Below are positions 24,894-32,742 of a stretch of 64,000 nucleotides of DNA, one piece after another (the first letter of the stretch is position 1; the number at the start of each line of letters is the position of its first letter). The stretch is taken from the NCBI GenBank assembly GCA_965204095.1, contig OZ241991.1:5580001-5644000 (forward strand). The letters are read 5' to 3'. The notes beneath the pieces are model-generated. The model searched no databases, was not told the DNA's origin, and saw only the letters and a list, made by a program, of their open reading frames with translations. The translations under genes were made by a program, and so were the position numbers. This DNA comes from JAPPLB01 sp965204095. Lineage in GTDB: Bacteria; Acidobacteriota; Terriglobia; Bryobacterales; UBA6623.

Positions 24894-25357
24894 GTCAGCC
24901 ACCCCCGGCCGCCAGGATCCACCTTTTGCAGAACCAGATCCATGATTCCGCCCGCTTGGACCAATGGGCCGTATCTCACGGTCACCTTGCCCCCTTTATC
25001 CCTCTCGTCTTTGTAATCACAGAACCACAGATCATTGCTCTGGTCTTCCGGCGCACAGCCCACCAGAAAGACGACCGGCTCAAAGTTTGCTGTGGCATGA
25101 GCTGATCTCAGACCGCGTTTCAGTCGGATTGCCCCATTCAAGCACGCGTTGAACGAGCCATCCAGATCTCTCCAATCGTACAAAATACGGCCGTCGAACC
25201 ACGTGTGGATGTATCCGCGACTTCTGCACCACAAACACCGTAACCAGCCATGCTCATCTATGTACCCCTTCTCTGGGTCTGTGAGATCGACAATATTGTC
25301 CGGTCGACTAAACTCCCCGCATTCGCTGTTGGTGCACTGTATGGGCCATGACGGCAT
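24890..25357 (-). CDS. Hypothetical zinc-ribbon protein
   Basis: A 155-residue protein from the ATG reading MPSWPIQCTNSECGEFSRPD, which has AAAGGAG seven bases upstream, a strong site that settles the start against longer frames. Two CxxxxC/CxxC pairs (QCTNSECGEF and LRCLWCRSRGY) suggest one zinc ribbon in the first 60 residues. The rest (FDGRILYDWRDLDGSFNACL, VVFLVGCAPEDQSNDLWFCD) is a mixed alpha/beta region. I do not recognise the family. It lies between the helicase operon and the second recombinase, within the probable island. Confidence 0.55.
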   Translation of the reverse strand: MPSWPIQCTNSECGEFSRPDNIVDLTDPEKGYIDEHGWLRCLWCRSRGYIHTWFDGRILYDWRDLDGSFNACLNGAIRLKRGLRSAHATANFEPVVFLVGCAPEDQSNDLWFCDYKDERDKGGKVTVRYGPLVQAGGIMDLVLQKVDPGGRGWLT

Positions 25358-25741
25358 GATTGTCTCCTTTCGGACCGGCCGGAGCCGGTTTAGCCTACCA
25401 ATCCGGCAAGCACCAGCTTGCCTACTTATTTTTTTGTTTGAGTTGGTTCCGGCACTACAATGGGTTTGTAGGTGCTGAGCATCATGCTTGATACCATCTG
25501 TCTCCGCATCTACGACAACTCCGAACGACCTAACAACGGTAGCTTCCGGCGCCGAGCCAGTGCACTGCGGATTTCTCCCCAAACACGTCATGACCTCATC
25601 GCAAACGGACTGGCAGAGGATGATGGTACTTGGCTCGTGCTCACCGAGGCCGGTCTCAGGAAGGCCGCCACACTCCGTAACAACAGGCCGTCTCGAGCAA
25701 AGCGCCGCACGGGCTACCGACACGACTCAATGAGGCACAGA

Positions 25742-26770
25742 ATGGCAAGAGCTAAGGTTACCGCAACGAAGAAATGGGAGCCGTCGGAAGCGGAGATTGC
25801 CTTCGCGTTGGAGTCCGGAGAGCCTCTGACTCTCCGGGTGGCTTGCGGAGTCTACCTACGAGATCTCCGTGCTCGGAATCTCAGTCAATCCACCCTTGAC
25901 GCATACCGCTCGCTCTTTCTCAGTTGGCTGACTTACGCCGAGAAGATCGAACTTCTCAAATTGAGCGACTGGAACCAGGCCAAGATGCGAGCTTGGCGCG
26001 AGTCCTGGACTCATAAACCGAGCACACAGAGTACGCGGCTTCAACAACTGCGAACTTTCTTCTCCTTCGCAGTAAAAGCGAATTGGATCGATTTCTCTCC
26101 GGTCGAGCACTTGAAGCCTCCAAAAGTGTCACAGAAACCGACCATGCCGTTGAACCAGGCCGAAATGGAGAGTCTGCTTGACGCCGCCGACGAGCTTCCC
26201 GGTGAGCGGGCATTGATCATGCTCATGCGCTTCTCAGGCTTGTCGATCCGCGATGCAGTCACCCTTCGCTGCGTCGCGGTCAAAGGCAACAACCTCACTT
26301 TACGAAGAGCCAAGAGCAGCGAACTGGTCATGGCCTACATTCCTGATCAGGTGCTTGAGGCGTTGCAGATAATCGCTGAGCCCAACAGTCAATACTACTT
26401 CTCGAATGTCGGGTCAACAGCCGCAATCTCCGCCAAGCACTGGCGATCCCGTCTAAACTTCGTCGCCCGCAAAGCGGGCATTGAAGACTTTCGGCCTCAT
26501 CGCCTTCGAGATACCTTCGCCGTCGAAGCGCTGCTCGCCAACGTTGCAATACAGGACGTAAGCGCGCTGCTAGGACATAGCAGCGTCGCTACCACAGAGC
26601 GCTATTACGCCCCGTGGAACTCTGCCCGCCGTGAGCGGCTCGTCCGAATCATGCGGGATGTCTATCAGCACGATCCGTTGCTGCGGTTTCTCGACGTTCG
26701 CGCTGCCACTAAAAACAACACGGGGGCTGCTGCAACAGCCCCCGCGAACAAGCCCGGCACCAAACCCTAG
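25742..26770 (+). CDS. Tyrosine recombinase/phage-type integrase
   Basis: A 342-residue recombinase from ATG at 25742 (MARAKVTATKKWEPSEAEIA). A core-binding SAM-like domain (LSQSTLDAYRSLFLSWLTYA, then TRLQQLRTFFSFAVKANWID) leads to the catalytic domain. Arg I is in RFSGLSIRDAVTLR, the HxxR box is RPHRLRDTFAVEA, and LLGHSSVATTERYYAPW carries the final His and Tyr. The catalytic set is complete. The frame stays open 90 codons upstream and encodes a winged-helix-like stretch (RHDLIANGLAEDDGTWLVLT), so an N-terminal extension or fused remnant is possible. It abuts core metabolism (glyA) and marks the right edge of the island. Confidence 0.82.
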   Translation: MARAKVTATKKWEPSEAEIAFALESGEPLTLRVACGVYLRDLRARNLSQSTLDAYRSLFLSWLTYAEKIELLKLSDWNQAKMRAWRESWTHKPSTQSTRLQQLRTFFSFAVKANWIDFSPVEHLKPPKVSQKPTMPLNQAEMESLLDAADELPGERALIMLMRFSGLSIRDAVTLRCVAVKGNNLTLRRAKSSELVMAYIPDQVLEALQIIAEPNSQYYFSNVGSTAAISAKHWRSRLNFVARKAGIEDFRPHRLRDTFAVEALLANVAIQDVSALLGHSSVATTERYYAPWNSARRERLVRIMRDVYQHDPLLRFLDVRAATKNNTGAAATAPANKPGTKP

Positions 26771-26839
26771 TGCCGTACTCAACATGTAGGTCGCGTTGAG
26801 TATAGCACAATTGTGGTTACTTGTTGGAGAAGCAAACCC

Positions 26840-28099
26840 ATGACCACCCACCGCGACCTGCTCAAGCAGTCTGACCCCGAGACCTACAACGCCATGCTCG
26901 GCGAGGAGGCGCGTCAGAGGAGGGGAATCGAGCTGATTCCTTCAGAGAACTATACCTATCCGGAGGTGCTCGCCTGCCTCGGCTCGGTCTTCACCAACAA
27001 ATACTCCGAAGGCTACCCCGGCCGTCGCTACTACGGCGGACAGCAATACACCGACATCATCGAAAACGTAGCCCGCCGGCGCGCCAAAGAGCTCTTCCGG
27101 GCCGAGCACGCCAATGTGCAGCCTCTGTCAGGCTCGCCGATGAACCAGGCTGTCTACATGGCGTTCCTGAAGCCGGGCGACACCGTTTTGGGCATGGACC
27201 TCTCTCATGGCGGTCACCTGACGCACGGCGCTCCGGTCTCGCACATGGGCAAGATCTACAACTTCATTCGCTACAAGACCTTCCCGGAGGAAGAGGGCCG
27301 TATCGACTTCGACGAGCTGCGCGAGACAGCGCTCGCAGCCAAGCCGAAGATCGTGCTCTGCGGCTACTCCTCCTATCCGCGCGACTACGACTACGTCAAG
27401 TTCAAAGAGATTGCCGATGAGGTTGGTGCGCTCACCGTGGCCGATGTCTCGCACATCGGCGGTCTCATCGCCGGCGGCGTAATGAGGAATCCCTGCGATG
27501 CCGGCTTCGACTTCGTTACCACGACCACGCACAAGAGCATGCGCGGCCCTCGCGGCGGCATGATCGTCTGCAAGAAGAAATTTGCAAGAGACATCAACAA
27601 GTCGGTCTTTCCCGGCCTGCAGGGCGGGCCGCACATGAACCAGGTCGCGGGCGTCGCCGTCACGTTAGGGAAGGCGCAACAACCGGAATTCCGGGAGTAC
27701 TGCCGGCAGGTCCTCGCCAACGCCAAGGTGCTTGCCGAAACCCTGATGGAGGCAGGGGCCGAGTTGATTACCGGCGGAACCGAGAATCACATGATGGTGA
27801 TCGACGTCGTCTCGAGCTTCGGTATCGACGGCCGCGTGGCGGAAGAGACCCTTGACGCCGTCTCCATCACAACGAACAAGCAGATCATTCCCGACGATCC
27901 GAACCCTCCTCTCCGGCCGAGCGGCATCCGCCTCGGAACACCGGCTGCGACGACGCGGGGCATGCGGGAAGGTGAGATGCGCCGGTTGGCTGCCTGGATG
28001 GTCAAGGCGCTCAAGAACCACGGGGACGAAGGCGCGCTCACCTCAGTCCGCAACGAAGTGGAGGAGATGTGCACGCAGTTTCCGGTGCCGGGGATCTGA
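26840..28099 (+). CDS. glyA: Serine hydroxymethyltransferase
   Basis: A 419-residue PLP enzyme converting serine and tetrahydrofolate to glycine and 5,10-methylene-THF. Family blocks: RQRRGIELIPSENYTYPEV, FTNKYSEGYPGRRYYGG, QPLSGSPMNQAVY, DLSHGGHLTHG, VADVSHIGGLIAGG and the PLP-lysine box TTTTHKSMRGPRGGM. The ATG at 26840 follows a GGAGAAG site; an upstream frame extension is discounted. Length is standard. It is monocistronic here, with the integrase behind it and a short repetitive element after it. Confidence 0.95.
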   Translation: MTTHRDLLKQSDPETYNAMLGEEARQRRGIELIPSENYTYPEVLACLGSVFTNKYSEGYPGRRYYGGQQYTDIIENVARRRAKELFRAEHANVQPLSGSPMNQAVYMAFLKPGDTVLGMDLSHGGHLTHGAPVSHMGKIYNFIRYKTFPEEEGRIDFDELRETALAAKPKIVLCGYSSYPRDYDYVKFKEIADEVGALTVADVSHIGGLIAGGVMRNPCDAGFDFVTTTTHKSMRGPRGGMIVCKKKFARDINKSVFPGLQGGPHMNQVAGVAVTLGKAQQPEFREYCRQVLANAKVLAETLMEAGAELITGGTENHMMVIDVVSSFGIDGRVAEETLDAVSITTNKQIIPDDPNPPLRPSGIRLGTPAATTRGMREGEMRRLAAWMVKALKNHGDEGALTSVRNEVEEMCTQFPVPGI

Positions 28100-28106
28100 G
28101 GATTGG

Positions 28107-28269
28107 GCTGCATTCAACATCACCTAACGGCCGAAGCACTCGATAAAAAGGCCGTGACTCGTAATTCGTGGAAAACCTTAACGGCCATATTGCGCGCGCA
28201 AGCGGCTCGCGGCTCGTCCTGATGGCCCTCTCGCGCACTTCACCTCCCCATGTGGTGAGAAATGCAGGC
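28107..28269. repeat. Diverged member (subfamily B) of the CTAG-flanked short element
   Basis: The right end TGTGGTGAGAAATGCAGG matches the main family's end, and the left end CTGCATTCAACATCACC is a decayed version. The inside (CGGCCGAAGCACTCGATAAA, AAAGGCCGTGACTCGT) resembles the element at 44044-44217, not the main group. It lies about eight bases after the glyA stop. Flanking CTAG is no longer present. Confidence 0.6.
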
Positions 28270-28294
28270 AAGCAGCGGGTGGCCGATGCGTCTC

Positions 28295-29029
28295 TTACAC
28301 GAAGGCCAGATCGACGCCGTCGACCTTTCCTTCATGGCCGATGATCCGTTTGATGGAGCGCTGCAAGAGGCTGAAGATCTGGTCGGGCCGCTTTGTCGCG
28401 TCAATCCGCGTGAAGTCGTAGCGCTCGGCCATTTCGTCGAGTGCTTTGATGACGCGCTGCTGATACTTGATGAAGCTCTCGTAGCGGTCGCGTCCGATCG
28501 GAATGTCCATACCGCTTTCCCAATATTCAAAGGAACCGCGGCCGACCACGACACGGGCGACCAGGTCATCGATTTCCGCACGAAGGTAGTAGATCGCGTG
28601 GGGAACCAGCGCGATGCCGGCGACCTGTTCGATCCACTTGCGGTCCTGTCGACGGGCTATGGCGCGCGCCATGATCGAGAAGATATAGCGATCGGTGAGC
28701 ACGACAAACCCGGCGCGCAAGGCGGGGATGATTTCGTTCTCGAGACGATCGGCGAAGTCGGTCGTATAGAACAGCGTCATCGTGGTCGGGCCGAGGGTAT
28801 GCCCTTGCTTGGCTTGCTGAATGCCCCTTTGGGTCAGGGCTGAGCGCGCCATGCCGGTATCGATGACGGCGTGACCCTGTTGCTCCAACCAGAACCGCAA
28901 CTGGGCGATCTGGGTGGAGCGGCCTACGGAATCCGGCCCTTCGATGACAATCAGCTTGCCCCGCAGCTCCGAGCAGTCGATGCCGGGAAGCGGCTCGTCA
29001 TAGAACTGCAGCGGTGCCCTGGAAGCCAT
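28295..29029 (-). CDS. Thymidylate kinase-like protein, second copy
   Basis: A 244-residue P-loop kinase of the thymidylate kinase family from ATG (MASRAPLQFYDEPLPGIDCS), preceded by GGGAGAGAG. The Walker A motif is IEGPDSVGRST, in which the usual GSGKS is replaced by SVGRS; arginine replaces the invariant lysine. The DR(Y) motif is VVLTDRYIFSIMARAIAR. The lid region is basic. It overlaps the preceding tmk-like gene by 32 bases, so both are co-translated. The Walker lysine change raises doubt about ordinary catalysis; a regulatory or altered-substrate role is possible. Confidence 0.78.
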   Translation of the reverse strand: MASRAPLQFYDEPLPGIDCSELRGKLIVIEGPDSVGRSTQIAQLRFWLEQQGHAVIDTGMARSALTQRGIQQAKQGHTLGPTTMTLFYTTDFADRLENEIIPALRAGFVVLTDRYIFSIMARAIARRQDRKWIEQVAGIALVPHAIYYLRAEIDDLVARVVVGRGSFEYWESGMDIPIGRDRYESFIKYQQRVIKALDEMAERYDFTRIDATKRPDQIFSLLQRSIKRIIGHEGKVDGVDLAFV

Positions 29030-29729
29030 ACTCTCTCCCGACCGGCACGCGAAGGACATCGTCCTTCAGGCTCTCGCCGATCTGCTTGTGGACCACTTTG
29101 CGCATCTGTTGTTGCTGCTCTTCGATCGACCCTGTCGCATCGATCACGTGGAAACCGACTTCCTGCGCCATCGCTTCGTACTCGTCGAGGATGCGGCTTT
29201 GAAAAACGCGGAAGCTCTCTTCGACATCGCGGCTGAGACCGAGGTCCATGCCCGCTTCGTAGTATTTGAGAGCGGCTCGGCCACCCAGGATGCGATCCAG
29301 GGCGACATTGAGCGGCACTCGGAAATAGAACGCGATGCTCGGCCGCACCGCGAAACGATACAGGTTGCGAACCCAACGACGGCTTACGCCGCGGGCGACG
29401 TCACGGGCAAAAGCCGTGAAGGCGTAACGGTCCGCGCAGACCACGGCGCCGGCCTTCAGCATCGGAACCAGGTAGCGCTCGGAACGGTCGGCGAAGTCGG
29501 TCGCGTGGATGAGGCTGAACGTTGTCGGGGTGAACATCTGCTTCTTCTTGCCCAGTTTGGTCGTGCCGCGCACCAGATCCGATGAGTTCCACTCGCTGAA
29601 TGCGACAGCGATCTCCTGGGAACGCAGCCACTGGCTTAGGAGAGCGAGCTGTGTAGACTTTCCGGAGCCGTCGATGCCCTCGACGATGATGAGCTTTCCG
29701 CGGTAGCGGTTAGGAAGGAATTGAGGCAT
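28998..29729 (-). CDS. tmk: Thymidylate kinase-like protein, first copy
   Basis: A 243-residue P-loop kinase. It has a canonical Walker A (VEGIDGSGKSTQLALL), the DRY motif in VVCADRYAFTAFARDVARG, and a helical lid. By family it phosphorylates dTMP to dTDP. Its C-terminal 30 residues are longer than in typical TMKs. It is the first gene of a two-gene operon with the divergent paralogue at 28295-29029, which shares ...ATDFADR... and the AR-rich lid but has a changed P-loop. The duplicates probably arose by tandem duplication. Length fits the family (about 200-240). Confidence 0.82.
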   Translation of the reverse strand: MPQFLPNRYRGKLIIVEGIDGSGKSTQLALLSQWLRSQEIAVAFSEWNSSDLVRGTTKLGKKKQMFTPTTFSLIHATDFADRSERYLVPMLKAGAVVCADRYAFTAFARDVARGVSRRWVRNLYRFAVRPSIAFYFRVPLNVALDRILGGRAALKYYEAGMDLGLSRDVEESFRVFQSRILDEYEAMAQEVGFHVIDATGSIEEQQQQMRKVVHKQIGESLKDDVLRVPVGREYGFQGTAAVL

Positions 29730-29933
29730 CGGCCGTGAAAATCACAACGGATAATATAACATGGAGTCTCTTCAGGTCCGACGCGGGCAGGTTCCGCAAA
29801 CCAAGGGGACAGGTGCTCCCGTGTCTTGATTCTTGCGTCTTGCAGGGCCTCTTGCGGTGTCTTCCTGTACACGCCTATGAAATCTCAAACAGCGTGGAAT
29901 CAGTAACTTGAATCCAGGGCAGGGTGTTCCGAC

Positions 29934-30731
29934 TTGATCATCGATTCCCATTGCCACCTCGATGATCGGGCTTTTGCGCCGGATCGGGACCAGGTGCTGG
30001 AGCGGGCTCGGGAAGCGGGTGTTATCGCGATGCTCTCCATCGGTACGGGAGACGGACCGCCTGACCTCGAAGCCGCGATCCGCCTGGCCGATGAATACGA
30101 GCCGGTCTATGCAACGGTCGGCATTCATCCCCACGACGCGGCGAAGGCCGACGAAGCCGCTTTCGAGAATCTTCGACGGTTGATCGATCACCCTAAGGTG
30201 CTCGCGGTCGGCGAGATCGGTTTGGACTTCCATTACGACAACTCGCCTCGCGAACGGCAACGGGAAGTCTTCGTCCGGCAGATGGAGATTGCCCTGACGG
30301 CCGGCAAGCCGATCGTGATCCATGAGCGGGATGCGTGGGAGGATACGCTCACGCTGCTGGACGCATACCTGGGTTCAGGCGAACAAGGTTGTCTCCTGCA
30401 TTGCTTTGTCGGCAACGAGGAACAGGCCGTCCAGGCGGTCGAGCGGGGTTTCCATGTGGCGTACGGAGGAGTGCTTACGTTTCGTCGAGCGGACGACGTT
30501 CGGGCCGGTGCGGAACGGGTTCCGCTGGAAAGGATTCTGGTGGAAACCGATGCCCCGTATCTGACGCCTGCGCCCTATCGAAAAGTCCGCCGCAACGAGC
30601 CCTGCTACGCAGTGCACACGGTCCGGCGCCTGGCCGAACTGAAAGGCGTACGTTACGAGCAGGTTGCGGGACAAACCACACGCAATTTTTGCGATCTCTT
30701 TGGTTTGCCTGCATCCGGGTTTGGAGTATAA
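29934..30731 (+). CDS. tatD: TatD-family metal-dependent hydrolase/DNase
   Basis: A 265-residue TIM-barrel amidohydrolase. The N-terminal metal site is IDSHCHLDD. Further ligands lie in VGIHPHDAA, VGEIGLDFHYD, PIVIHERDAWEDT, LLHCFVGNEEQA and ILVETDAPYLTPAPYR. The translation start is TTG at 29934, giving the canonical MIIDSHCHLD opening. Proteins of this family cleave DNA 3' ends or D-aminoacyl-tRNA-type substrates. Divergent from the tmk pair, 204 bases apart. The ispB-type gene follows after 33 bases, so an operon is likely. Confidence 0.92.
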   Translation: MIIDSHCHLDDRAFAPDRDQVLERAREAGVIAMLSIGTGDGPPDLEAAIRLADEYEPVYATVGIHPHDAAKADEAAFENLRRLIDHPKVLAVGEIGLDFHYDNSPRERQREVFVRQMEIALTAGKPIVIHERDAWEDTLTLLDAYLGSGEQGCLLHCFVGNEEQAVQAVERGFHVAYGGVLTFRRADDVRAGAERVPLERILVETDAPYLTPAPYRKVRRNEPCYAVHTVRRLAELKGVRYEQVAGQTTRNFCDLFGLPASGFGV

Positions 30732-30764
30732 ACTTAGTCTCTCACTCCTCCCCCTCCCCCGCGC

Positions 30765-31763
30765 ATGCCCACCATCAATACACCGTCGATATCCCGTCGA
30801 GAGGTGCAGAACCTCCTCGCCGCGGACCTGAAGCGAGTCGAAAAAGAGATCGGCACGGACACGATCTGCTCCGTCGACACCGTCACGGCCATCAGTCACC
30901 ACCTCCAGAAGAGCGGCGGCAAGCGCCTGCGCCCAGCGCTGTTGCTGCTGTCGTCGGGCGCATGCGGCTATCGGGGTGACGCGGCGATCCGGCTTGGCGC
31001 GGTCGTGGAGATCATCCACACGGCGACGCTGGTGCACGACGATGTCATTGACAGGGCGGATACACGCCGCGGAAAGCCGTCGATCAACCTCTGCTGGGGT
31101 AATCAAACAAGCGTCCTGGCGGGAGACTGGCTGTACATGCAGGCCTTCAATCTGGCTCTGCGAGAGCGCAATTTCTACATCCTGGACCTACTCATTGAAT
31201 TGACGCAGATGATGGTCGAGGGCGAGTTGATGCAACTCGAATGGGTGGGCCGCCTGGAGGTCACCGAGGACGAGCACCTGTCACTCGTTCATCGCAAGAC
31301 GGCCTATCTGTTCTCGGTCTGCGCCCGCTTGGGGGCGATTCTGGCCGGGGCGGACTCGCAACAGGAGCAGCGTCTCGGCGACTACGGCTGGAACCTCGGG
31401 ATGGCCTTTCAGCTTGTTGATGACCTGCTCGATTTCACCGCCTCGGAGCACGTGCTGGGCAAGCCCGTGGGCAGCGACTTGCGAGAAGGCAAGGTGACCT
31501 TGCCGTTAATCCTCGCTCTCAAACAGTGCACTTCGCAGGAACGCGCCATGGTGCAGCACGTGATGGAAGACCGAGCCTATGAGCGGACGCCGCTGGCTAC
31601 GGTTCTCGGCGTGCTCCACAAGTACGGGGCGATCGAGCGGGTCCGGGCGCGCGCACTCGATTACATCGATACTTCGGTGGCGCAATTGACCACTCTGCCG
31701 GATTCGAATTACAAGCGCGCTCTCTACTCGGTGACCGAGTGGGTGGTCGATCGAGACAGTTGA
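30765..31763 (+). CDS. ispB: Polyprenyl diphosphate synthase (octaprenyl-type)
   Basis: A 332-residue trans-isoprenyl diphosphate synthase. The first Asp-rich motif is TLVHDDVIDRADTRRG (DDxxD) after GGKRLRPALLLL. The second is FQLVDDLLDFTASE (DDxxD). Lysine in GSDLREGKVTLPLI completes the site. The length and absence of large residues just before the first motif are consistent with a long-chain product, serving quinone side chains. The product chain length is an inference. ATG at 30765. It follows tatD by 33 bases and precedes the CYTH gene. Confidence 0.88.
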   Translation: MPTINTPSISRREVQNLLAADLKRVEKEIGTDTICSVDTVTAISHHLQKSGGKRLRPALLLLSSGACGYRGDAAIRLGAVVEIIHTATLVHDDVIDRADTRRGKPSINLCWGNQTSVLAGDWLYMQAFNLALRERNFYILDLLIELTQMMVEGELMQLEWVGRLEVTEDEHLSLVHRKTAYLFSVCARLGAILAGADSQQEQRLGDYGWNLGMAFQLVDDLLDFTASEHVLGKPVGSDLREGKVTLPLILALKQCTSQERAMVQHVMEDRAYERTPLATVLGVLHKYGAIERVRARALDYIDTSVAQLTTLPDSNYKRALYSVTEWVVDRDS

Positions 31764-31848
31764 CCACTCGGAGCCGTCGGGCCGGCCGACGCGGCGTCTT
31801 GCTCGCGAGGCCCGCTTGCCGATTGCAGACCGTTCCCCGAGATGTGTC

Positions 31849-32436
31849 ATGAGGGAGACCGAGGTCAAGCTGAGAATTGCCGGCGTCGAGCGCACCCGGG
31901 CCGCTCTGCGCCGCTTCGGATGGCGTGTATCTCGGAAACGTCACCATGAGAGGAATGCGGTCTACGATCGGCGCGGCAACGTCTGGCTGACGACGAACCG
32001 CCTGCTGCGGGTCCGCGAAGCCGGCAAGCGCTGCAAGCTCACCGTCAAGCTCCCCATCGAACACCAGGAGGACTACAAGATTCTCGAGGAGTTCGAGATC
32101 ACGGTGGACGACCCGATTCAACTCGCGCGCATCCTCGAGGCCCTTGACTTCGAACCCGCTTGGCAGTATGAGAAGTTCCGCACGGAGTTTCGGAAGCCGA
32201 GAGAACGCGGCAAGATCCTGCTTGACGAAACACCGATCGGGGACTACCTGGAGCTGGAGGGCGCGCCGCAATGGATCGACCGAACCGCTCAGCGCCTCGG
32301 CTTCTCGAAAGAGGATTACGTCGTCGACACCTATCGCAGCCTGTTTGTCGACTACATCAACGCAAAGGACAGCAAGCCGCGCGACATGCTGTTCGGAGAA
32401 GAGGGACTGCGTGGAAGGCCTGGAGCTGAGAAGTGA
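31849..32436 (+). CDS. CYTH-domain protein (class IV adenylyl cyclase/ThTPase-like)
   Basis: A 195-residue CYTH protein beginning MRETEVKLRI, with the ExExK motif (ETEVKL) at the start. Charged tunnel residues follow: RLLRVREAGKRCKLTVKLP, EDYKILEEFEI, FRTEFRKPR and ILLDETPIGDYLELEG, ending in the SYVD-like VVDTYRSLFVDY. The family (CyaB, triphosphatases) binds inorganic or organic triphosphates in an eight-stranded tunnel. Which reaction it catalyses cannot be read here. The frame is open 11 codons upstream, but ATG at 31849 gives the standard opening. Confidence 0.85.
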   Translation: MRETEVKLRIAGVERTRAALRRFGWRVSRKRHHERNAVYDRRGNVWLTTNRLLRVREAGKRCKLTVKLPIEHQEDYKILEEFEITVDDPIQLARILEALDFEPAWQYEKFRTEFRKPRERGKILLDETPIGDYLELEGAPQWIDRTAQRLGFSKEDYVVDTYRSLFVDYINAKDSKPRDMLFGEEGLRGRPGAEK

Positions 32437-32742
32437 TCGTGGGTCGAGTTCATGGGCCGGGACGTATTCGCTACGCTTTCGCCGCTCCTATTCGACGATC
32501 CGTCTGAAGCTTGAAAAGATCTCGACAGGTCAGATGATTGTCAGCGGCCTAAATCCAGGCCGCTGCGGCGGGTGTCAAGATCGTAGGGGAGGGAGCCGGC
32601 TTTTCAGCAGCGTGCAGAGTTCGAATCTCGTCAGGTGAGCGTTGTGGAAGGTTTCTGGAACGGACGACTCTCGGTGTTGGATGGAACACGGTAATATTGA
32701 CAGAGGTCCGTTGGGACCCTCCTTCGGGATGTGCGGAGCAGA
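32437..32742. other. Intergenic stretch before the PhoD gene
   Basis: About 306 bases with no supported gene. A palindromic CAGCGGCC...GGCCGCTG lies at 32544-32565 and could form a hairpin after the CYTH gene. A GTTCGAATC stretch near 32616 resembles a tRNA T-loop, but no acceptor, D or anticodon arms surround it. Confidence 0.4.

Noticed and set aside
32600..32640. tRNA-like T-loop sequence GTTCGAATC
   Set aside because: No acceptor, D or anticodon arm can be formed around it; the T-stem itself mismatches.
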